This document shows, piece after piece, positions 58,101 to 64,000 of a DNA stretch of 64,000 bases. The stretch's first letter is position 1. Each line of letters starts with the position of its first letter. The position numbers and the translations under genes were made by a program. The DNA is taken from the NCBI GenBank assembly GCA_027625915.1, contig JANTQA010000033.1:9052001-9116000 (forward strand), given 5' to 3'. Under the pieces are notes generated by a model. That model ran no database searches, was not told the origin of the DNA, and saw only the letters and a list, made by a program, of their open reading frames with translations. Source of the stretch: Anaeramoeba flamelloides (Eukaryota > Metamonada > Anaeramoebidae).

Positions 58101-61100
58101 AATCTCACTTTTAGTAATTTCAGAGAGTCTTTATGAACAGAAAACGATGTGACTTTAATCTTATTTTAAAAATACAATAAAAATAAATCAAATATTGTAT
58201 CCTTGAAGATCTAAAAAAATTGAACATTTATTTTATTCACAAATATTTATTAAATTTCTTGAAATTTAAAAGACTTGTCAATATACTTTTTCAAATATAA
58301 AGAGGATAAACAAGGAAACGTTTGGATTAAAATCAGTTATTTGATAATATCTATTATTTTTCGAAGGGATCGCTAATAGAAATAAATTATCATGTAGAGA
58401 AAATATTTAAAATGATTAGAGATTTTGGAATGAATCCGAATAAGGATAAAACTAAAAAAACTACAAATCCAAAAGAAATTTTATATCTTGGGATTTGGCT
58501 TGATAAACAAACTCACTTAAAGTTTAACTTGGACAAAGTTAAAACCAATTTTAAAAAATTAATTAATATCCTACAACAAAAAAAATTCACCAATGGATTA
58601 AAAATTCATTTTTTTAAAGCAGTTTTACATAGTCAATTATTATATGGATTAGAAATATTTGATCTAACACAAAAAGACTTCAATGCAATCGATGTATGGA
58701 TAAATAAAAAAAATAACAAAATTTTTATTAATAAATCCACACTCTCCCAGACTTATTTATAAAACAGAAGCCAAAATCGACACAGCAAGAATAACGATAT
58801 ACAAAAGAAGATTTAAACTAATTCAAAAATTAAAAATTTTGGATTTTAATCAAATAGTTGATAATCTTAAATTTAGAGAGCAGAAATTCGAAAATATTAA
58901 CTGGCAAACGAACACCTTAAAAGAACTTGAAATTGAACTCGAGAAATATAGAATCAAACAACTAGAAAATAGTCCCAGTTGGAAAGTTCATAAATATTTA
59001 AAAATTATTTCTATTCAAAATAATATTAACAAACAACAAAGATATTTAAAATGGAAGGGTTCCACTTCGATTTTAAAACTCAGAAATTTTACAAATTATC
59101 TAAACAGATACTCTTATGTTGTGAACAAAGATAAATCAAAATTTTGCAAATTATGCAAAAAATCAAAAAAATTGGATATCATTGAAGATTTGATTCATTT
59201 TCTCTGGAACTGCCCAGCCTATGAAAATAATCGTAGAATTTGGATATCTGAATTAAAAAAAATTAATATATCTAATATATTAAATAATAATAATATTAAA
59301 AATATTATTATTAAAAAAGATTCAATATATTTATTATCACTTGTGGGTAATAGACTAATTTTCGAGTCTTTATTAAAATTTCTAAATAAAAATTTAGGAA
59401 TTCGGGCCAACAAGAGGGATTAACAACTCCTCCGTTAAAAAATAAAAAAAAAATATCTATTATTTTTTTTTTAATAGAAATCTGCATTTGAATGAGTTTT
59501 ATTTGTTGAAAAATCTTTAAAAAATTGAGAAATAAAAGTAAAGTCGTTTTTGATACATTTAATCTTTGGGTTGTTGATGACTTACTGAAATAATTAAGAT
59601 TGGGTTATTAATTATGGATTATAAATAATCAAATTCAAAAGTATTCCTTTAGATTATAAGTTGAATTTTCCAGGTTTTAAAAAAGTATTTCGGGTGAATT
59701 TTTAATTCGATTGTTTGGTTCTTTTTCTCAGATTTTTTCATTCAATCCCGAGAAAAAATTGATTTTGTCTGTTCTTTGAATCAAAAAAATATATTTTTTA
59801 CAAGTTTAAAATAATTATTGTATTTTTTTTGAGATTAAGTTGATTTTTTAAACTTAGTTATTATAGAACTTAGTGGTTTTATTTTTAAAGGGCATTTCTG
59901 TACACTTCCTTAACAAGCAATAAGAATTCAATCTTCTTTCAAAGAAAATATTTTTTATTAAATAATTTAGAAATATGTTGGATTTTGAACTTTTCAAAAA
60001 TGAGAAAAATGGATCAGACTTTTAAAAACAATAATTCATTTCTGAAAATTGTATTAAAAGTAATTTCTGTCTTGTAGTTATCAGATTTTTACTTTGTTTT
60101 TCAATTTCAAGATACGGTAAATTTTTTTTTAATTTGTTTTTAAATTTACTTGAAGATTTTTTTTAGTTTACTAGTCCCTTAATTTGTGGCTTTTCTTTTA
60201 AAAAGGAAAATAAAAAGCAAACGAAAACAATTCCCATTTAATATTCAAATACCCGTATGAGACAATTTCTCCATTTTTATCGTAGAACCTTCAGAAGCAA
60301 ATCTTATTGTTTCTTCTTGTTTATTTTTCATTTCTTAGCACTCTTACTGTTATTTGAATATTAAATGGGAATTGTTTTCATTTGCTTTTTATTTTCCTTT
60401 TTCAAAGAAAAGCCACAAATTAACTTACTTCTTTGAAAACTCAATTATGTAAAAAGAAAGATTGGAAAAGGGAAGTGAAAATTTTTTCCCATTTAGAATT
60501 CTAATACCAGTAAGGGCCACAAAAAAGTGAAATTCAAAATGAACATTTGTTTTCAGCACGATTTATAAAAAATGGAAATTGAAAAAAAAAAAAAATTTTC
60601 CACTTCAAAGGATAATGATGCTTGTAATGATTTTTTATATTATCTATGGACACTCAAGCCGACATAATTAAAAAAGAAGGGAAAAATTAATTGAAAAACA
60701 ATAAAAAAGAAAACAAAAAAAATAAAAAAGATCACAAACCCAATTTTTTTTACCAAAGACATTCGAATCATAAAGGAGCATTGACGCGAGCCCTGATCCT
60801 GTTCCACCATTAATTGAATGAAATATTTGAAATCCCTGAACGGAATCGCACTTTTCTGTTAACTTTCTAATTTGATCTTTGATCGCACCAACCAAGTTAT
60901 TATCAGAATGATAGTGGCCCCTCGAAAAGTTATTTGAAGAAGAAGCTGAGCCTATTATGAGATGATCTTTTGGAAACAAATCCAAAAATTGATTGTTGTT
61001 GAGAGAACTCTTGATTTTTGGATCATAATCAATAAGAAGCGATCGGGGGACATATTTGTTTTCGGTCTCATGAAAAAAAACAGTGCCTTCTAAGAATTCT

Positions 61101-61404
61101 TCTTCCTTTACTTTACGGGAAGACTTTTTTTGTTTATTTGTTATTTTTTTTTTGGAAATTAAAAAATTTGATGTGAAACAAAGATCAGAGTGAATTTGAT
61201 TAGAGTTTTTGTGAGGTGACTTTTTTTTTCTCCTTTTATGTGGGAGTTTTAAAGATAATAAAAAAAAAGAAAACAAGTTGTCTGTTTTTGTTTTACTTTT
61301 TCTCCATTAGGATTAATCATATTATCAGCATAATACAAGTCCCATAAATATGGTGCCATTTGACATCCTGCTTGACCTATATGCAAAGTTATTATTTCAC
61401 GCAT
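52173..61404 (-). CDS. divergent alpha-like tubulin, three exons
   Basis: Exons 61404-61297, 61219-60740 and 53039-52173 give 484 residues; all joins are phase 0 with GT-AG. Tubulins bind GTP and build microtubules. Exon 1 has MREIITLHIGQAGCQM, with IGQAG as in alpha. Exon 2 has RGHY and the G-box GGTGSG (174-179; Asn173 replaces the usual preceding Gly). Exon 3 has VEPYN (212-216), the middle domain, and RKRAYVHWYVGEGLEEGQ with FSEARE, clearly alpha-like. The join FGKKNW|NTFSIIPSE aligns without a gap to alpha-tubulin YGKKSKLEFSIYPAP. Oddities: a Lys-rich insert of about 30 residues in the H1-S2 loop (about 37-80), an (EK)n insert at the M-loop (about 310-337), and no acidic C-terminal tail. 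It could be a specialised or relaxed paralog. Intron 1 is 77 bp, intron 2 is 7,700 bp. Confidence 0.88.
53461..54055. mobile_element. DNA transposon with about 65-80-bp inverted ends and transposase relic
   Basis: The left end (AAAGAGGTTCAGTAATTATT, GTACTGAAGTTATGATTGG, then TTTGGAATCCC) is repeated inverted at 53960-54047 with few changes. Inside each arm is a second palindrome, CCCAATTACTAATTGGGATT. The interior (about 53630-53910, + strand) reads VGIEEIICDEDKSIRKTIWS and then NFNQCF, a short match to the second catalytic block of mutator/Kolobok-type transposases; frames are broken after it. Outer limits are uncertain by about 15 bases. Confidence 0.7.
55480..56930. repeat. scattered TATCGCGATA-like motifs
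   Basis: Short motifs of the type ATCGTGATATT, TCTCGATATT, TATCGCGATAAT and TTCGCGATAAAG recur, six or seven of them in 55480-55625 and six more in 56566-56930. TATCGCGATAAT occurs exactly twice (about 56567 and 56811) on either side of MITE G. It is not a strict tandem array. Between the clusters the DNA is plain AT-rich. Confidence 0.45.
56600..56799. mobile_element. MITE of family G, copy 2
   Basis: About 200 bp with inverted ends: AAATGGAACAAAATTTTCAT then TCAGCTTTTC, and GGAAAGCTGAATGAAAATTT then TGATCTCTTT. Same family as 45543-45730. Confidence 0.8.
56916..57425 (+). repeat. interspersed repeat A, copy 2
   Basis: Best-preserved reference for family A: begins ATAAACCCCAATCCAAAAAT, has ATTGATCGATCAAAGG at the centre, and ends around TTGTTTGGAACGTTTTAGC. 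It is a reverse-complement match to 5144-5659 across the full length. Confidence 0.75.
57763..57870. mobile_element. half copy of MITE family D
   Basis: ACTTGTATTTGAATTTTAAA then TGGGAAAAAAATTTTCACTT, followed by ACTAAATTGAGTTTTCAAAG and AAGTAAGTT, match one half of the D copy at 60344-60513 in reverse. The other end is missing. Confidence 0.6.
58005..60190 (+). repeat. interspersed repeat B, copy 3, split by a LINE
   Basis: The parts 58005-58361 and 59468-60190 together follow repeat B copy 1. The first has GTCAAAAAGATCTGATCC and the ATTTTAAAAATACAA segment; the second has TTATTAATTATGG, TTAAAATAATTATTGTATTT and the CATTTCTGAAAA segment. The break coincides with the target duplication of the LINE. 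Confidence 0.75.
58362..59451 (+). mobile_element. 5'-truncated LINE (non-LTR retrotransposon)
   Basis: A 16-bp target duplication AATATCTATTATTTTT lies at 58346-58361 and 59452-59467. The element starts within the reverse transcriptase, just past the FADD box (GSLIEINYHVEKIF, then FGMNPNKDKTK and EILYLGIWLDK). It continues with LLYGLEIF and a C-terminal zinc-binding motif CKLCKKS...LIHFLWNCP (Cys-x2-Cys, His-x4-Cys), as in the zf-RVT region of LINEs. One frame change near 58745 separates the two open parts (to 58762, and from about 58745 to 59423). The tail is A-rich (about 59437-59453). The clean duplication and long frames suggest a recent insertion. Confidence 0.9.
60344..60513. mobile_element. 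MITE of family D, copy 4
   Basis: Ends TTACTGTTATTTGAATATTA and, inverted, TTACTGGTATTAGAATTCTA, each followed by AATGGGA. A partial copy lies next to it in the opposite direction (about 60205-60265), making a larger palindrome with 60345-60410. Confidence 0.75.
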
Positions 61405-61586
61405 TTTCTTGAAAAAAGTTTATTGTTGAAAAAAAATGAAATTTTACATCTTTTTTTTTTTTTTGTAGAAACAATTAATTTCAGGTTTTTTTTGAACTAT
61501 TTCCAACACACAGATCCAGATAACCTGGAAACCTCAATTTTTACAAAATATAATGATTTAATTTGTACAATATATTTTTTTCTTCA

Positions 61587-62730
61587 TTAAGAGAATACGT
61601 ACCCTTTTCGAATTTTGAGTACCATCATTTGTATGAAACTGAATTCTTCAAATCATTTCTAAAACCAAATACATTGATATTTTAAAAAATACTCAAGTGG
61701 AATATAGTCTTGTATAAGATATTTTCATACCAACAAAAAAACCTAAATCAAAAAAATGAAAAAATTTTAAAAAGAAAAAATGGATATCTATTATTTCATG
61801 CTCTGATCTGTCTATGCAACTTTATATATAATTACCTCTTCTTTATTTGGTTTTATTTTTATTCTTTATTAGAAATAATATTTTGTTTGGAAAATTTTTA
61901 ATAAACAAATTACTTGTAATTTATAAAGAATTTTCAAGATGAATTTTAATTCCTATTTTCATTTAATTCATCGAATTCCAGAGTTTTATTTCAATAAAAT
62001 AAGGTATATTTTTGACTCTTCTTCAGAAATAACGATATATTGGACAGAATTGATTTGATTTTATCTTTATTTATTTTCCGTTCAATTGAAAACAAACAAT
62101 AATTCCAAATTCTGATTGATATTTTTTCGAAATTTTTCTTTGATTTTTGGTTGAGTATTTTGAAACTGTTTTTTGATTCCGAGAATTCAACCCCTTTATT
62201 TTAATTTTTGAAATAGTATTCTTTATTTTGGTTTTTTTTGATGGAAATATTTGAAAAAATAATTGGGAGAGCAAATTTGTCAGAAAAATGCATTGTAAAA
62301 TAATAATAAATCGTAATGGGGCCAGAAATTCAAATGTTAGAAATTGTTTGGATTCATACAAACTAAAGAGACAAAGAAAAACAATCTTCGAAAATAGGTT
62401 TTGATCGATTTTTTTTTCTTTCATCTTGATTTCAACAGATTTATTTCATAAGTGTGATCTTTTCGATTTGGTCTTCTAAATCAAAATATTTGTTTCAAAT
62501 ACACACCTTTTTTGGTCTATATTTTGGTTTACTCTTTGATTAATTACATCCATTTATATTAACAACATTTCTAGATCCAAAACGATAATTAATAAAACTC
62601 AAAATATAATCAAAAAAAAAATTGTTCAAAAAATTGAAAAATGAAAGATTCAACTCTGAATTACTTTGGGTTCTTTTTCTTCAATCACAAATAGAACAGA
62701 GAATGGTATTTTGGTTTCAAAGTTTCAATA
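61587..62730 (+). repeat. interspersed repeat C, copy 2
   Basis: Same order of landmarks as 36967-38155, from AATTTTGAGTACCA to CACAAATAGA and TTTCAAAGTTTCAATA. It starts about 180 bp upstream of the tubulin start codon, so the promoter of that gene may lie partly in it. A MITE D copy follows at its far end. Confidence 0.7.
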
Positions 62731-62883
62731 CTGTTTTTTGAATTATAAACCAGAACAATATTCACTTCTTTTTCAATATTTTTCTTTTCAAAATTTGAGT
62801 TCTCAAAGTAGTAGGAAGTAATTTTTAGATCTTATTCGAAAAAGAAGTGAAATTTTACCTCCATTTATAACACAAATACCAGT
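62730..62883. mobile_element. MITE of family D, copy 5
   Basis: Left end ACTGTTTTTTGAATTATAAA, inverted right end ACTGGTATTTGTGTTATAAA, with TTCACTTC-type segments inside each and an AGTTCTCAAAGTAGTA segment in the middle. Confidence 0.65.
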
Positions 62884-64000
62884 ATCTGTTGGAACTCAAA
62901 AAATCTTTTTACAGTAAGGTTCACACAATTAAAAGTTTCAAAATTAGAAAAATGTACCAACATCTTTCAATTAATCCGACAATTTCTATAATATAGATTT
63001 ATAGAAATTGTAATAGTGTAACTAATTTCACAAGGAATGATTGAAAACTAGACAACATCTTATTTATGAATAATAGAGAAATGATTTTTCACTTTTCAAA
63101 GAATTTCCATATCCCAATTAAATTTTCAGTCAAAGAATTTAAGGATTATTTGGATTTTATTCCCAGTGGCTATTACTTTTATACCCACAACATAAATTAT
63201 GAACTCAAAAGAATGTTGAGTTTATGTATCTTGTTAAAATATAAAATTTAGGTTGTTTTTGATGAAGGTAAAAAAAATTTACTTTCCAAATTCAAATTTT
63301 TTCACTCAAAATATTCGATTTCCAAAATGATATTGGGAAAATGTCACTCCACTTTATATTGAAGTATGTTAGAGTTGGTGGTAAGTGTAGTCACCCATTT
63401 GAAAAGAAAGTGGAATGACTTTTTCCCAATATCAAAAAAAATAGCTTTTTAGTTTTGTCTTGCTTTGTTGGGATTTTTCAAAAAGTTTTTGGATCAATAA
63501 ATGATTGTAATCAAAATCATAAAATGCTAAAAATTGGCAATATTTTGACTTTCCCTCAATTCACTATATTTTAAAGGTCTTAATCTATCTACTACTTTGT
63601 ATTCCAATAGCCACAGAGCATAAAATTCAGATAGTTATTCATCTCCTTTTTTGGTTTGTATTTTTGGAATCAATAAAATAGAAAAAGAGAAAAAAGTGTA
63701 AAATATAGTTATTTTTATAAATCTCACTTTTAGTTCTTCATAATGATTTGTCTGAACAAAAAAAAAAAAAAGGTTATTATACTTCCTAGAGGTAGCAGGT
63801 ATTGGGAATAGTCTTACAAGAGTTGATGAGTTATCTTTGTAATCTGAATAAGAATATCTAAGGTAATTGGAATCTATGTTGAGATTGATCTCGAGACATT
63901 AGGATTACAAGTACACTTATGATAATATTCCTCAAATAACGAAGATTCCCAATTGTGGGAACATTAATTATAATGATACTATACTTACAATTGAGAAGAT
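62884..64000. other. window end, no firm gene
   Basis: Holds the small MITE at 63329-63433 and a 61-codon ATG frame at 63066-63251. That frame (IPIKFSVKEFKDYLDFIPSG) is less biased than the other short frames and could be an exon, but nothing confirms it. The last 600 bases show no feature I can support. Confidence 0.4.
63329..63433. mobile_element. 105-bp MITE
   Basis: Ends GATATTGGGAAAATGTCACT and its inverse AGTGGAATGACTTTTTCCCA plus ATATC; the arms pair for about 30 bases with two or three differences. Interior only about 45 bases. No second copy found here. Confidence 0.75.

Larger units (their letters stand above)
53040..60739 (-). other. 7.7-kb tubulin intron filled with mobile elements
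   Basis: Inferred from the gapless protein join across it. From low to high coordinate it holds: an (AT)n tract (53062-53086), an inverted-repeat transposon (53461-54055), a field of TATCGCGATA-like motifs (55480-55625 and 56566-56930), MITE G (56600-56799), repeat A (56916-57425), half of MITE D (57763-57870), repeat B with a LINE inside (58005-60190) and MITE D (60344-60513). No host gene is recognised in it. Confidence 0.8.

Noticed and set aside
52173-61276. Reading the two tubulin parts as two separate truncated genes
   Set aside because: The parts are exactly complementary, with matching phases and a gapless join to alpha-tubulin, which favours one gene with a long intron.
63066-63251. 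61-codon ATG frame at the window end
   Set aside because: Possible exon, but no family recognised, no clear donor site in frame and no neighbour to support it.
1-64000. tRNA, rRNA or capsid/integrase-bearing elements
   Set aside because: I looked for cloverleaf B-box motifs, rRNA-like conserved blocks, LTRs and viral-type genes and saw none I could support.

Overview
The window is very AT-rich eukaryotic DNA with homopolymer runs, GT-AG introns, Lys/Glu- and Asn-rich low-complexity proteins, and widely spaced genes. Codon use is standard, and stops are mostly TAA. The gene mix (calponin-homology, BTB, NRF-6-type acyltransferase, NOX-like reductase, divergent tubulin) with long (EK)n tracts points to a free-living protist. 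An anaerobic amoeba such as Anaeramoeba would fit, but that name is an inference from protein style only.

Layout. 1-17 kb: a Lys-rich protein (- strand) and a calponin-homology protein with PH-like C-terminal regions (-), separated by long stretches of decayed repeats. 17-27 kb: a two-exon gene (+) for two thymidine kinase domains in one chain, a small coiled-coil protein (-) and a BTB protein (-). 31-39 kb: a small two-exon gene (-) and an NRF-6-like membrane acyltransferase (-) whose two exons are 3.1 kb apart. 40-47 kb: a NOX/ferric-reductase-like gene (+), the most GC-rich gene here, lies between two copies of one TTAA-flanked Kolobok-like DNA transposon. The first copy carries a decayed transposase; the second is an internally deleted derivative. 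52-61.4 kb: a divergent alpha-like tubulin (-) whose three exons join without a gap to give 484 residues, with one intron of 7.7 kb.

The space between genes, and the inside of the two giant introns, is a layered deposit of mobile DNA. I could group much of it into families by comparing positions within the window: A (about 520 bp, core TGATCGATCA), B (about 1.1 kb), C (about 1.15 kb), D (about 165-bp MITE), F (hairpin) and G (200-bp MITE). There are also single inverted-repeat elements, a Tc1/mariner-like MITE, a 5'-truncated LINE with a 16-bp target duplication, and an older LINE remnant with an FADD box. Several are nested: the LINE in B, A in the Kolobok derivative, and at least six elements in the tubulin intron.

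The genes do not form a pathway. The points most worth following up are (1) the tubulin, with charged insertions in the two loops that make lateral protofilament contacts; (2) the double thymidine kinase, whose N-terminal half has lost its catalytic Glu and lid motif; and (3) a compensating base-pair change in a hairpin shared by the two Kolobok copies.
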